The notes: generated from the letters alone by a model not told the origin. 64,000 nucleotides of DNA from Pseudomonadota bacterium (GCA_021793155.1 JAJYTF010000005.1:130203-194202), one strand, 5' to 3'. Shown: positions 1 through 9,227, counted from the first letter of the stretch. Numbers and translations are program-made.

Positions 1-744
1 GTACATCTGCCGGGCCAGGGTGGCGCCGTCGGCGTAATGGCCGCCGCCCACCATCACATCGGCATTGGCCGATATCATCTTGTTGATGATCGGCCCGAAA
101 TCGGTAGTTCCGGGAGCATAAGCCTCATCCAGTACCACCGGCTGGCCCAGGCGCTTCGCCTCTTCCTTCGCCGCCCCCGCCACAGCCTTGGAGAAGCCGT
201 CGTCGGAGTAGGCCACGGCGACCTTCGCCTGCGGATTCTTCTGTTTGATCACGGCCATCGCCGAGGACAGGTAATGTGTCGCCGGCGTGTACATCTGGAA
301 CAGGCCGTGGTTGCCCAGCTGATAAGTCTTGTCCTCAGCGGCGCCGGTCGTCAGCATCACCTTGCCGTATTGTTCGGAAATGATGGCGGCGGTTGCCGTA
401 AGATTGGACGAGTATGGACTGAACAGGAAATCGGCATTGTCCTGCAGGATCAGTCGGCTGTACAGCTGCTGCACACGCTCGGATTTTGACTGGTCGTCAT
501 AGGTGACAAATTTTACCTGATAGCTGGAGCTGCCGATTTTCAGGCCGCCGGCGGCATTGAGCTGATCGCGCCACAGCTCGAAGCCGTGCAACTGTGCCAG
601 GGAATCGACATTGAGCGGACCGGTCTCGGAGACGGTGAAGCCGATGGTCAACGTGCCACCCGCGGCGGCGGCGGCTGTCGTTCCCATGGCGAAAATCGAT
701 GAGGCCAGGACAACGGTAGCAAAGACTTTCCTCGCCGTGCGCAT
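1..744 (-). CDS. ABC transporter substrate-binding protein, branched-chain amino acid type (3' partial)
   Basis: Reading back from an ATG at 744 gives an open frame of 248 codons that runs off the left edge, so the C-terminus is missing. The first 25 residues (MRTARKVFATVVLASS..., ending in an Ala-rich stretch) form a Sec signal peptide. The mature start, GGTLTIGFTVSETGPL followed by GFELWRDQLNAAGG and YDDQS, is typical of the periplasmic binding protein family PF13458 (LivK-like), which delivers amino acids, amides or similar small molecules to an ABC importer. The later stretch DNADFLFSPYSS also fits the family. No permease or ATPase genes are visible here; they may lie beyond the edge. The ligand cannot be predicted. 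Confidence 0.85.
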   Translation of the reverse strand, partial: MRTARKVFATVVLASSIFAMGTTAAAAAGGTLTIGFTVSETGPLNVDSLAQLHGFELWRDQLNAAGGLKIGSSSYQVKFVTYDDQSKSERVQQLYSRLILQDNADFLFSPYSSNLTATAAIISEQYGKVMLTTGAAEDKTYQLGNHGLFQMYTPATHYLSSAMAVIKQKNPQAKVAVAYSDDGFSKAVAGAAKEEAKRLGQPVVLDEAYAPGTTDFGPIINKMISANADVMVGGGHYADGATLARQMY

Positions 745-1048
745 TTTCTTACCCCCTATCCAGGTTAATTCTTAAACGGGGAGATTTCGCATTCTTCGAG
801 GACAGGGTAACCCTGTTGTTGCCCGCTGGCAATCCGATGGGAACCTGTGATGGAAATCGGCTTGGGGGGCCGTCGGCGCTTGAGCATCGCCGTCAGGAAG
901 ACCGCCAGACTGGTCTAACACGAAGCAGCAATGAGCGGAACCGGTCATCGCGCCCTCGGTAGCCGGGCGGGGTTATTCCTTACCCCTGGCTACGCGCCAA
1001 CGATGGCGGGAGCCATCGATGGGCCAGCGAAGTCTCGATCAGGTTCGC
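745..1048. other. Intergenic region, nothing assigned
   Basis: About 300 bases between the start of the ABC binding-protein gene and the end of the hemerythrin-like gene. It must hold the promoter of the binding-protein gene. I see no convincing small gene, RNA or strong hairpin. Confidence 0.4.
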
Positions 1049-1888
1049 TCATCGAGGCTTGGTATAACGCCCGAAGTCCCGACGATCGGTGACTTGGATA
1101 TGTTCGACCAGCCAGTCGCAAAGCTGGGCGCGCACCACGGTCTGCAGGTCCACCCGCCTGGACCTCACGTCGAAGATCAACCGATCCAGTTCGGCCAGCA
1201 GATCGCGGTGATGGGCCACGTGTTCGTTGGCCTCGGCGCCTCCGCGCAACCGCGCCTCTTCCTCGTGGAAATGATGCCAGGCGGCGCGGCGTAGCCGCTC
1301 CAGCAGCGCGTCGGCCTCGGCCGGGTCGTACCAGGCAGGCAGCCGCGCCAATGCGTTCACCGTATCGACCAGCCCCCGGTGGTGCTGATCGATCCATTTG
1401 ACGCCCAGTTCCAGTTCGGGGCCCCATGCGATCAGCGCCTCTTCGGCCGCATCCCCCGGTTGGCGAAGGGGCGGCAGGTCCCCCTCGATTTCCTCGATCG
1501 GATAATCGGCCAGGAAGCGCCTCATCGCCTTGAACATCTGGAACCAATGGATGCCTGAGCCGGCGGCGAAATCCATCAGGACCGAATCGATCCGGGCAAT
1601 CATCTCGGCATAATCGACCTGCCGCAGCTCGGTATCCTCGCACTCTCCATGCCGCCGCTTCGACTCTTTGGCAAAACACGCCACGGCCGCCTGGCGGAAT
1701 TCGGCAAGGCGCTGGGAAAGAAGGGCGGTTTCGGCGCCCAGCCTCCACAGATGGGCAATCTCATCGGCCCGCGCGGCCAATGCCTCGCGATCCTCGCTGC
1801 TGGCGGGACGCTCCCCCGCGGCTGGCTTCCCCGATGACGTCAGTGGCCGGATATTCACATTAGGATCCGAAGCTGCAACGGCAGCCAT
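1049..1888 (-). CDS. Bacteriohemerythrin-like protein
   Basis: A 279-residue protein with a hemerythrin domain in its C-terminal half. Candidate di-iron ligands occur in the canonical order: His169/170 in KWIDQHHRGL, His206 and Glu210 in HHFHEEEARL, His223 and His227 in EHVAHHRDL, then His263 and Asp268 in WLVEHIQVTDRRDF. Bacterial hemerythrins bind O2 or NO and act in oxygen storage, sensing or aerotaxis. The N-terminal 150 residues are longer than in a single-domain hemerythrin (about 130-150 aa) and contain a helical segment with HWFQMFKAMRRFL, which may be a degenerate second domain or a partner-binding region. No signal peptide or membrane segment is visible, so it is probably cytoplasmic. 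The gene stands alone. The exact start is uncertain because the N-terminal 40 residues are low complexity. Confidence 0.8.
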   Translation of the reverse strand: MAAVAASDPNVNIRPLTSSGKPAAGERPASSEDREALAARADEIAHLWRLGAETALLSQRLAEFRQAAVACFAKESKRRHGECEDTELRQVDYAEMIARIDSVLMDFAAGSGIHWFQMFKAMRRFLADYPIEEIEGDLPPLRQPGDAAEEALIAWGPELELGVKWIDQHHRGLVDTVNALARLPAWYDPAEADALLERLRRAAWHHFHEEEARLRGGAEANEHVAHHRDLLAELDRLIFDVRSRRVDLQTVVRAQLCDWLVEHIQVTDRRDFGRYTKPR

Positions 1889-2004
1889 CCAACATGAAAG
1901 CTGAGTGGCTTATCTGTTATTCAATAATGTCACAAGCCATCCATAAGGCCTATAACCACAAAATCAATGAGTGATAAGACCACGGGGGGTAGGGAAATTT
2001 CGCT

Positions 2005-5000
2005 CTATTTCGCCACGTTCTCCGGCTGCCGCTCCGGTTGCGGGGGGACCGGATGCGGAGCGTGATGCTGTGGCAGGTGCGGCTTGCGGCGATTGAGCCA
2101 GGCGACCAGGCGGCGCACCACGATGTAGAACGCCGGCGTGAAGATCAGGCCGAATCCTGTCACTCCCAGCATGCCGAAGAACACCGCGGTGCCCAACGAT
2201 TGGCGCATCTCCGAGCCGGCTCCGGTGCTCCAGACCAGTGGTAGCACCCCGAGGACGAAGGCGAACGAGGTCATCAGGATCGGCCGCAACCGCGTCCGCG
2301 CCGCCTGCACCGCCGCCGCCACCCGGTCCAGGCCATCGACCATCTCGCCCTGCCGGGCGAACTCGACGATCAGGATCGCATTCTTGGCGGCAAGGCCAAT
2401 CAGCACCACGAAGCCGATCTGCGCCAAGATATTGACGGGGATGCCGCGCAACGAGAGGCCCGTCCCCGCCGCCAGCAGGCACATGGGAACGATCAGCACC
2501 ACCGCCAGCGGCAGGGACCAGCTTTCATACTGCGCCGCCAGCACCAGGAAGACGAACAGCACCGAGGCGGCGAACACATAGATCCCATGGCTGCCGGCCA
2601 AAACCTCCTGCAAGGCCAGTTCGGTCCATTCGAAGCCGAAACCGTCGGGAAGATGCTCGGCGGCCAAGCGCGACATCTGCTCCAGGGCATAGCCGCTCGA
2701 GACATTGGGCAAAGTGGCACCCTGGACCTCCGCCGCCGGATACAGATTGTAGCGCGGCACCCGGTAGGCGCCGGTGATGAAACGGAAGTCGGCTACCGAG
2801 CCGAGCGGCACCATTTGGCCCCGGGCGTTGCGGGTCTTGAGGTTGGACACTGCATGCAGGTCGGTGCGGAAGTCTCCGTCGGCCTGCGCAGTGACCCGAT
2901 AGGTGCGCCCCAGATAGTTGAAATCGTTGACATAGGCCGAGCCCAGATAAATTTCGAGCGCCTCGAACACCTGGTCGGCCGGTACGCCCAGCATTTCCGA
3001 GCGGACCCGGTCGATGTCGGCGTAGACGCTGGGGGTGCGGGTGTTGAAGGTGGTAAACACGCGCAGCAGGCCCGGCACCTGGTTGGCCGCCACTACCATT
3101 TCGTTGGTCGCCGCTTCCAGCGCCTCCAGTCCGCGCCCGCGCTTGTCCTCGATCATCATTTTCCAGCCGCCGGCGGTACCAATGCCGCGCACCGGCGGCG
3201 GGGCAATGGGGATGATCATCGCGTCCTGGATGCTGGCCAAGCGCTTGCTCAGTTCGGACAGGATCTTCGTTGCGGATTGCCCCTTCTCCGCCCGCTCTTC
3301 GAACGACTTGAGCGGTACGAACACCGTGGCCGAGTTCGACGCGTTGGTGAACGTCGCCGCGTCCAGGCCGGCAAAAGGTACGACATGCGCCACGCCGGGC
3401 GTATCGAGCATGATCTTGATCGCCCGCTGCATGACGCTGTCGGTGCGGGCCAGCGAAGCACCGGGCGGCAACTGCATGACGACGATCAGATAGCCCTGGT
3501 CCTGGTCGGGAATGAAGCCTTTCGGGGCCCGGGCAAACTGGTAACCGGTGATAGTGATCAGCCCGCCATAAACCGCCAGCATCAGGATAGTGAATCGGGC
3601 CAGGCGCCGGGTCAGCCCGCCATAGGCGGCGGACAGGCGGTCGAAGATCCGGTTGAACAGGTGAAAGAAACCGACCACCGGCCGGAACGGCGCCCATACC
3701 GTTTCGGTGTCATGCATCTTGTGCGGCTTGAACAGCAGCGCGCAGAGGGCGGGGGACAAGGTCAGCGAGACGATCAGCGAGATCACCGTCGAAGCGGCGA
3801 TGGTCACCGCAAATTGCCGGAAGAACTGGCCGGAGATCCCGGGGATGAATGCCGCCGGAATGAACACCGCCGAGAGCACCAGGGCGATGGCAATCAGCGC
3901 GCCGCCCACCTCGTCCATGGTGACATGGGCAGCGTTGCGCGGCGACATGCCCTCGTTGCGGATATTGCGCTCGACGTTCTCCACCACGACGATGGCGTCG
4001 TCGACCACGATGCCGACTGCCAGCACCAGGCCGAACAGCGACAGGTTGTTGAGCGAATAGCCCAAGGCGGCCAGTGCGGCGAAGGTCCCGACCAGCGACA
4101 CCGGAATGGCAACGATAGGAATGATCGAAGCTCGCCAGGTCTGCAGGAAGACGATGACGACGACCACCACCAGAAGAATGGCTTCGAAGATCGTCTTGTA
4201 GACCTCGCTCACCGACTGGGCGATGAATTCGGTGGGGTTGTACACCACGGTGTATTTCACCCCCGGCGGAAAGTTCTTGGACATCTCGTCCATGGTCGAC
4301 AGCACGCGCTTGGCCGTATCCAGGGCATTCGACCCGGGAAGCTGGAAGATGCCCATCGGCACGGCCTGCTGGGTATCGAGATAGCCGTTGACACTGTAGT
4401 CCTGCGCGCCCAGTTCGACCCTGGCGAGGTCCCGCACCCGCGTGACCCGACCCTGGGCATCGCTCTTCACGATGATCTCGCCGAACTGCTCCGGATCCTT
4501 GAGGCGGCCCAACGTCTGCACATTGAACTGAAAGGCGCCGGGATTGGCTACCGGCGGCTGCCCCAGCACACCGGCCGCCACCTGGACGTTCTGCGCCTGC
4601 AAGGCACGCAGCACGTCGCCAGCGGTGAGGTTGCGCGCCGCCACCTTGTCCGGATCCAGCCACACCCGCATCGCATAGTCACGGGCACCGAACACGGTGA
4701 CCGTGCCGACGCCGTCGACACGGCTCAGCACGTCCTTGATTTGCAGAGTGGCAAAGTTCGACAGGTAGAGCTGGTCGCGCGAGCCGTCCGGCGAGTAGAG
4801 ATGGATGACCATCAGGAAGTCGGGCGAGTTCTTCACCACATTGACGCCGAGGCGCTGAACCTCGGCCGGCAACTGCGGAATGGCCAGCGAAACACGGTTC
4901 TGCACCAGGACCTGCGCGATATCCAGGTTGGTGCCCTGCTTGAAGGTGACGGTCAGGCGCAGGTTGCCGTCGCCGGTCGCCTGGCTCGACATGTAGAGCA

Positions 5001-5229
5001 TGTTCTCGACGCCATTGATTTGCTGTTCCAGCGGTGTCGCAACCGTGTCGGCCACCACCTGCCCGGAAGCGCCGGGATAGGCGGCGGTGATAACGATGGT
5101 CGGCGGGGCGATTTCCGGGTATTGGGCAAGCGGCAGGATGAAATAGGCGATGCCGCCGATCAGGGTGATGAACAGCGATATGACCGTGGCGAAGATCGGG
5201 CGGTCGATGAAGAAATGCGACAAACGCAT
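2005..5229 (-). CDS. RND efflux pump permease, HAE-1/AcrB family
   Basis: A 1074-residue inner-membrane pump, close to the usual length of AcrB/MexB (about 1045). It starts MRLSHFFIDRPIFATVIS, the family signature. TM4 carries the proton-relay Asp pair in GIVVDDAIVVVENVE near residue 407. The porter loops and the second half (LAAKNAILIVEFA, PILMTSFAF) are intact. Such pumps export drugs, solvents or other amphiphiles by proton antiport as trimers with an adaptor and a TolC-like channel. The adaptor gene lies 145 bases upstream on the same strand; no outer-membrane channel gene is nearby, so the pump presumably borrows one. A palindromic repeat sits between adaptor and permease and may change their relative expression. 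The Pro/His-rich C-terminal tail looks disordered. Confidence 0.95.
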   Translation of the reverse strand: MRLSHFFIDRPIFATVISLFITLIGGIAYFILPLAQYPEIAPPTIVITAAYPGASGQVVADTVATPLEQQINGVENMLYMSSQATGDGNLRLTVTFKQGTNLDIAQVLVQNRVSLAIPQLPAEVQRLGVNVVKNSPDFLMVIHLYSPDGSRDQLYLSNFATLQIKDVLSRVDGVGTVTVFGARDYAMRVWLDPDKVAARNLTAGDVLRALQAQNVQVAAGVLGQPPVANPGAFQFNVQTLGRLKDPEQFGEIIVKSDAQGRVTRVRDLARVELGAQDYSVNGYLDTQQAVPMGIFQLPGSNALDTAKRVLSTMDEMSKNFPPGVKYTVVYNPTEFIAQSVSEVYKTIFEAILLVVVVVIVFLQTWRASIIPIVAIPVSLVGTFAALAALGYSLNNLSLFGLVLAVGIVVDDAIVVVENVERNIRNEGMSPRNAAHVTMDEVGGALIAIALVLSAVFIPAAFIPGISGQFFRQFAVTIAASTVISLIVSLTLSPALCALLFKPHKMHDTETVWAPFRPVVGFFHLFNRIFDRLSAAYGGLTRRLARFTILMLAVYGGLITITGYQFARAPKGFIPDQDQGYLIVVMQLPPGASLARTDSVMQRAIKIMLDTPGVAHVVPFAGLDAATFTNASNSATVFVPLKSFEERAEKGQSATKILSELSKRLASIQDAMIIPIAPPPVRGIGTAGGWKMMIEDKRGRGLEALEAATNEMVVAANQVPGLLRVFTTFNTRTPSVYADIDRVRSEMLGVPADQVFEALEIYLGSAYVNDFNYLGRTYRVTAQADGDFRTDLHAVSNLKTRNARGQMVPLGSVADFRFITGAYRVPRYNLYPAAEVQGATLPNVSSGYALEQMSRLAAEHLPDGFGFEWTELALQEVLAGSHGIYVFAASVLFVFLVLAAQYESWSLPLAVVLIVPMCLLAAGTGLSLRGIPVNILAQIGFVVLIGLAAKNAILIVEFARQGEMVDGLDRVAAAVQAARTRLRPILMTSFAFVLGVLPLVWSTGAGSEMRQSLGTAVFFGMLGVTGFGLIFTPAFYIVVRRLVAWLNRRKPHLPQHHAPHPVPPQPERQPENVAK

Positions 5230-5268
5230 GCTCAGACCCTGTTCAAGATATCACTGCGCCTTGATTTA

Positions 5269-5330
5269 TCATCCCCGCGAAGGCGGGGATCCACACTGCC
5301 GCCTGGGTTCCCACTGTTGCGGGAATGACG
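5269..5330. repeat. REP-like palindromic repeat inside the RND operon
   Basis: ATCCCCGC-GAAG-GCGGGGAT forms a perfect 8-bp stem at 5271-5290, followed by a related GTTCCCACTG...GGGAATGACG segment. The shape matches the widespread GTCATTCCCGC / GGATCCCCGC class of intergenic repeats. It lies between the adaptor stop and the permease start, within a co-directional gene pair. Confidence 0.7.
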
Positions 5331-5374
5331 GGCACTGGCGGTAGCGGTCTGCGAATCCGCCGGCAGCCGCCACC

Positions 5375-6514
5375 TCAGTTCGTCACCAGTTGCGGAGTGA
5401 CCTTGCCCCCCGGGCGGGCCCGCATCAGGCCGTTGACGATGACCTTGTCCTCGGGTCCGAGCCCGCTGCGCACCACCTGCATCCCGTCGATGACCGGCCC
5501 GGCCACCACCGGCTTCGGCTGCACGGTGCCGTCCTCGGCCACCGTCATGACGATCTTGCGCGACTGGTCGGTGACGATCGCCGCTTCCGGCACCAGCAGG
5601 GCTTCGTACAAAGCGGTGCTGGGGATCCGGACATGGCCGAAGCCCCCCGGCGTGATGGCGAAGTCGGGATTGTCCAGGACGGCACGGCCGCGGATCGTAC
5701 CGGCGCTGCGGTCGATCTGGTTGTCGACGAAATCCAGGCGGCCCAGGTGCTTCCACCCGGTTTCGCCGTCGAGGCGGACCTCCACCTTCAGCTTGCCGTC
5801 GCGCGCCGGCGCAATCTGACCGGCGGCCGCGGCGCGCTGCAGCGCCAGATAATCGGCTTCACTCATGTCGAAGGTGAAATAGATCGGGTCGAGCGAGACG
5901 ATGGTAGTCAGCAAGGTCGCCTGCGCCCCGTTGCCGCCGCCGCTGATCAGATTGCCGATGCTGACCTGATGGGCGCTGACCCGGCCGCTGACCGGTGCGG
6001 TAACGCGGGTAAAGGTCAGATTCAAATCGGCATCCCGCGCGGCGGCATGCGCCGCGTCCAGCGCCGCCTCGGCGGCACGCTCCTGCTGCAGGCGGATGTC
6101 ATAGTCGCTTTGCGCCAGGAAGTCGCTCTTGCGCAACTCTCCACCACGCGCCAGTTGCCGCTTGGCCAGTTCCACCGAGGCCTCGGCCTGAGCCACATTT
6201 GCCCGGGCCGAAGCCAGGGCGATTTCATACGGGCGCGGGTCGATGACAAACAGAAGATCACCCTTGTTGACCATTTGGCCGTCGGTGAAATGAATCTCGG
6301 TCAGATAGCCGCTGACCCTGGCCCGCATCTCGACATATTCCACCGGCGCGAACTGGCCGCTGTACTCCTGCCAGTCGACGACCTTCTTCTTCACCGGCGG
6401 GCTGACCGTCACGGGTGGGGGTGCCATCTGCTGCTGAGCCTCGGCCGCCACCGGCCAAAGCCCCAATCCCAGCATTGCCCCAAGGACGACATGAGAAAGC
6501 CGCCGACATTCCAT
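5375..6514 (-). CDS. RND efflux periplasmic adaptor (membrane fusion protein)
   Basis: A 379-residue adaptor if translation starts at the ATG at 6514, which begins MECRRLSHVVLGAMLGLG and gives a normal signal peptide ending in AAEAQQ. An upstream in-frame ATG at 6613 would add 33 residues that do not resemble a leader. Order of parts: signal peptide, Pro-rich stretch, barrel-sandwich hybrid half (VEMRARVSGYLTEIHFTDGQMV, GDLLFVIDPRPYE), alpha-hairpin (ASVELAKRQLARGGELRKSDFLAQ), second lipoyl half (LTFTRVTAPVSGRVS), beta-barrel and membrane-proximal domain ending FGHVRIPSTALYEALLVPEAAI. It links the permease encoded just downstream to an outer-membrane channel. Confidence 0.93.
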   Translation of the reverse strand: MECRRLSHVVLGAMLGLGLWPVAAEAQQQMAPPPVTVSPPVKKKVVDWQEYSGQFAPVEYVEMRARVSGYLTEIHFTDGQMVNKGDLLFVIDPRPYEIALASARANVAQAEASVELAKRQLARGGELRKSDFLAQSDYDIRLQQERAAEAALDAAHAAARDADLNLTFTRVTAPVSGRVSAHQVSIGNLISGGGNGAQATLLTTIVSLDPIYFTFDMSEADYLALQRAAAAGQIAPARDGKLKVEVRLDGETGWKHLGRLDFVDNQIDRSAGTIRGRAVLDNPDFAITPGGFGHVRIPSTALYEALLVPEAAIVTDQSRKIVMTVAEDGTVQPKPVVAGPVIDGMQVVRSGLGPEDKVIVNGLMRARPGGKVTPQLVTN

Positions 6515-6628
6515 GAGCTGCGCCCCAGCAAGAAAAGCCCGCCAAAAAACTGAACCGGGGAGTTTAGGCAGGCGCCATTGGCGAGTCAATGTGGGGGCGA
6601 CGCAGCCGAGCACAATGGGCGGCAGGAG

Positions 6629-7765
6629 TCACGGGCGCCGCGTCGCCGTCAGATCCAACGTCGCCGCCACCTCCAATCCCACCATCTGCCCTGTGCTCCA
6701 TGCTCCCTGCCCGACGCCATAGTCTGTCCGCAGCAGAGGCAGCCGCCCTGCCGCATGGGCGTGATCGCCATCCAGATCGAGGGTGAACGGCAGCACCACG
6801 TCCTGCCTGACGCCGCGGATTGTCAGCGTCCCTACGGCCTCATAGGCATTGCCGCCTTTTGGCCGAAAAGCGGCGGCAACGAACTCGGCCTGTGGGAATT
6901 CCTTCACGTCGAACCAGTCGGGCTGGGGCAGCGCCTGATCCTTTTGCGAATCGCCGGTGGTTGCGCTGGTCATATCGACCACCACCCGAGCATGGCCTCC
7001 GGCCGGATTGGCCGGGTCGAAGGCGATCTCGGCCTGCCAGCGGGTGAAATGGCCGCTGAACGGGCTTCCCCCTTGGCTGCCGGTGAAGCCCAGCGTGCTG
7101 TGGCCCATGTCCACCGCCCATTCGGCAGCCCGGGCGCTGTGGCTGGGGAGAGCGGGAACGATGGCGACGGCAAGGAAGGCGGAATAAAGGTGAACGCGGA
7201 CACGGCGACGGCGGGGCAACATCCGCCGCAGGACGTCATCCCGCAGGATCAGGTGGTGCCGCAGGGCGGCGGTGACGTGCAGAACCAGAAGGGCGGCAAA
7301 GCTCCAGCCGAGGATGTCGTGAAGCGTCTTCAGTGCGGCCTCGATCGCCGGCTTGCCGGACAGCGCACCGAGCCCCGGCAGATCGGGCCATGACAGCACG
7401 CCATAGAGGACAGTTGGTATATGCAGGGGTGAGGCCGACACCACCGCCCAGCCCTCCAGCGGCAGCACGAGCAGCAGGCTGTAAAGCACCGCATGGGTCG
7501 CCCTGGCAGCCATCGCCTCCCACCCCGGCATTCCAGCCGGCAAAGACGGCGGCCGGTGGGCCAGCCGCCATGCCACCCGCAGCAGGGTGACCGCCAGAAC
7601 GGTGATCCCCACCGACTTGTGCCACTGGAAAAGCCGGAACTGCAGCGACGACCCCGGCGGCAGTTCGGTCATCACCATGCCGATGGCGACGAGGCCGATT
7701 ACCGCCAGGGCAGTGAGCCAGTGGAAGGCTTGCGCGACCGGGTCGTAGCGGGCCGGTTCGGACAT
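6629..7765 (-). CDS. Cytochrome b561 - YceI fusion protein
   Basis: A 378-residue two-part protein. Residues 1-185 are a four-helix cytochrome b561 (YDPVAQAFHWLTALAVIGLVAI, FRLFQWHKSVGITVL, TLHDILGWSFAALLVLHV), with paired histidines suited to two b hemes. After an Arg-rich linker (RRMLPRRRRVRV) and a further hydrophobic segment ending SHSARAAEW, residues 215-378 are a YceI-like lipocalin fold (WAVDMGHSTLGFTGSQ, FSGHFTRWQAEIAFDP, DWFDVKEFPQAEF). YceI domains bind isoprenoids or related amphiphiles, so a quinone-type ligand passed to or from a b-type cytochrome is a reasonable inference. A separate yceI gene follows upstream on the same strand 13 bases away, as b561/YceI neighbours often do. 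The fused form is less usual. Confidence 0.88.
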   Translation of the reverse strand: MSEPARYDPVAQAFHWLTALAVIGLVAIGMVMTELPPGSSLQFRLFQWHKSVGITVLAVTLLRVAWRLAHRPPSLPAGMPGWEAMAARATHAVLYSLLLVLPLEGWAVVSASPLHIPTVLYGVLSWPDLPGLGALSGKPAIEAALKTLHDILGWSFAALLVLHVTAALRHHLILRDDVLRRMLPRRRRVRVHLYSAFLAVAIVPALPSHSARAAEWAVDMGHSTLGFTGSQGGSPFSGHFTRWQAEIAFDPANPAGGHARVVVDMTSATTGDSQKDQALPQPDWFDVKEFPQAEFVAAAFRPKGGNAYEAVGTLTIRGVRQDVVLPFTLDLDGDHAHAAGRLPLLRTDYGVGQGAWSTGQMVGLEVAATLDLTATRRP

Positions 7766-7778
7766 CGGTCTGCCCCTG

Positions 7779-8390
7779 TCACGGCTTACGGTCGAACTCG
7801 GCGCTGATGTTCAGCGTCACCTCGTCGCTGACCGCCGGCACGTAAGCCGAGATGCCGAAGTCGCTGCGCTTTATCTGGCCGACGGCATTGAAGCCGACCA
7901 CATAGGCCTTGGTGATGGGGCTGACGCCGCCGCCGTTGAACCTCGCCTGCAACGTCACCGGCTTGGTCACGCCATGCAGGGTCAGGGTGCCGGTGATCGT
8001 GCCGGTGGTTGGCCCGGTGACGACCACTTTGGTGGATTTGAACGTCGCGGTGGGATATTTCGCGACATCGAAGAATGCGGCGGACTTCAGATGCTCGTCC
8101 AGCTTGGGCACGGTGGTATCGATGCCGTTCAGATCGACCGTGACTTCCAGCGAACTGTTGGCCGGCGCCTTGGGGTCGAAATGCAGCTTGGCGCCAGATT
8201 CGGTGAACAAGCCGTACGACTGGGAAAAGCCAAGATGCGTGTAAGAAAAAATGACCCGGGCATGATCGCGGTCCATGACGAAATCCCCCCCTTCGACCTT
8301 GGCCGGGTCAGTCGTCGGCCCAGCCTGCTGGGCAAAGGCGGGAACGGCCGAAATCATGGCGGCAGCGATGACGAGGGACGAGATCTTCAT
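7779..8390 (-). CDS. YceI family periplasmic lipid-binding protein
   Basis: A 203-residue protein when started at the ATG at 8390, which has a GGAGAA ribosome binding site just upstream and yields a clear signal peptide (MKISSLVIAAAMISAVPAFAQQ). An open frame continues 49 codons upstream but makes no sense as a leader. The mature part has the YceI pattern: DFVMDRDHARVIFSYTHLGFSQSYGLF, LEVTVDLNGIDTTVPKLDEHLKSAAFFDVAKYPTATF (shown in part), then a GTLTLHGVTKPV strand. It should fold as a lipocalin-like barrel that binds an isoprenoid chain in the periplasm. It directly precedes the b561-YceI fusion gene, 13 bases apart, and they are probably co-transcribed. Confidence 0.92.
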   Translation of the reverse strand: MKISSLVIAAAMISAVPAFAQQAGPTTDPAKVEGGDFVMDRDHARVIFSYTHLGFSQSYGLFTESGAKLHFDPKAPANSSLEVTVDLNGIDTTVPKLDEHLKSAAFFDVAKYPTATFKSTKVVVTGPTTGTITGTLTLHGVTKPVTLQARFNGGGVSPITKAYVVGFNAVGQIKRSDFGISAYVPAVSDEVTLNISAEFDRKP

Positions 8391-8698
8391 AGGAATTCTC
8401 CGCAGTTGCAGCATTCGGCCACCCAATCGGACGACCATTAGGAGATATTGTGTAATGCGCCGTTTCCAAGAGACAGATATTTCCGACAGCCACACTGGGA
8501 ATTGTCTGTTGCCACGGCAGCAACAGTAACGGCACACCCCGTCACCTCCCGCACGGCGGAGTGAAGCCGGTGATCATTGGGGTGGGCATCACCCTGTCAC
8601 AGCAACTCCGAGCCTTCGATGCCGTTGGTCATGACGGGAACGATATGCGGTGTAAGGGAATCTGGAGGACTTGCACCACAGACAAGGAGGAGCAGAGC
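8391..8698. other. Divergent intergenic region with a small dyad
   Basis: About 310 bases between the yceI gene (minus) and the Gly/Ser-rich gene (plus), so it should carry two promoters. A perfect dyad CTGTTGC-N7-GCAACAG lies at 8506-8526. I see no other gene. Confidence 0.4.
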
Positions 8699-9061
8699 AT
8701 GAAGAAGATCATGACCGCAGTGGCCTTTGCCGCTTTTCTGGCTCCCGCCGTCGCCTTGGCACAAGGGGCCACCGGCGGCGGAGGCATGGGGGGTGGATCG
8801 ACGACTTCGCCTGGCGGTTCTTCCTCCATGGGCGGCACCAGCACCAAGCCTTCGGATTGTGCTCCCGGCGACACGCGGCCTTCCTGCCAGCAAGCGGAAG
8901 TCCCCGGAACCTCGGGGCAGGGCGGCAGCTCGGGTTACCAGGGCAGTAGCCCGTCCACCGGCAGTTCGGGATACAGTTCGCCGGGCAACAGCGGCGCGTC
9001 CAGTTCGCCGGGATCGAGCAATGGGATGGGAGGTTCGTCGTCCGGAACGGGCGGCCGGTAG
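8699..9061 (+). CDS. Small secreted Gly/Ser-rich protein, unknown function
   Basis: A 120-residue protein. The chosen ATG at 8699 has a strong AAGGAGG eight bases upstream and starts a good signal peptide (MKKIMTAVAFAAFLAPAVALAQ). The mature part is low complexity: GGGGMGGGS, SSSMGGTS and repeated GSSGYSSPGNSG-like units, with one conserved-looking core, PSDCAPGDTRPSCQQAEVP, holding two cysteines that could form a disulfide. I do not recognise the family. Gly/Ser-rich exported proteins of this kind are common in alphaproteobacteria and are mostly uncharacterised. It stands alone. Confidence 0.7.
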   Translation: MKKIMTAVAFAAFLAPAVALAQGATGGGGMGGGSTTSPGGSSSMGGTSTKPSDCAPGDTRPSCQQAEVPGTSGQGGSSGYQGSSPSTGSSGYSSPGNSGASSSPGSSNGMGGSSSGTGGR

Positions 9062-9083
9062 AATTGGCCGACTGGGAAAGCAC

Positions 9084-9172
9084 GGAGCAGTCACTGCGAG
9101 CCGCAGGCGACGCAATCCAGAGCTAATGGCATGGCCGATGGATTGCTTCGCTTCGCTCGCAGTGACTGCTCC
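9084..9172. repeat. Palindromic intergenic repeat, perfect 18-bp arms
   Basis: GGAGCAGTCACTGCGAGC at 9084-9101 is exactly inverted at 9155-9172. The inner part carries GCAATCC and GGATTGC, typical of the dispersed CACTGCGAGC...GCAATCC repeat class. It lies between the Gly/Ser-rich gene and the 3' end of the M48 protease gene, where it could also end transcripts from both sides. Confidence 0.8.
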
Positions 9173-9227
9173 TTTCCTTTCCCCCGGGACGGTCGGTCAC
9201 CCGGCCGGGCGATCCTTGTGGCAAAGC

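Noticed and set aside
2587-5328. Open frame of over 900 codons on the plus strand, opposite the first RND permease
   Set aside because: His/Arg/Gln/Gly-rich composition with no domain; it mirrors the GC-rich codons of the real permease on the other strand.
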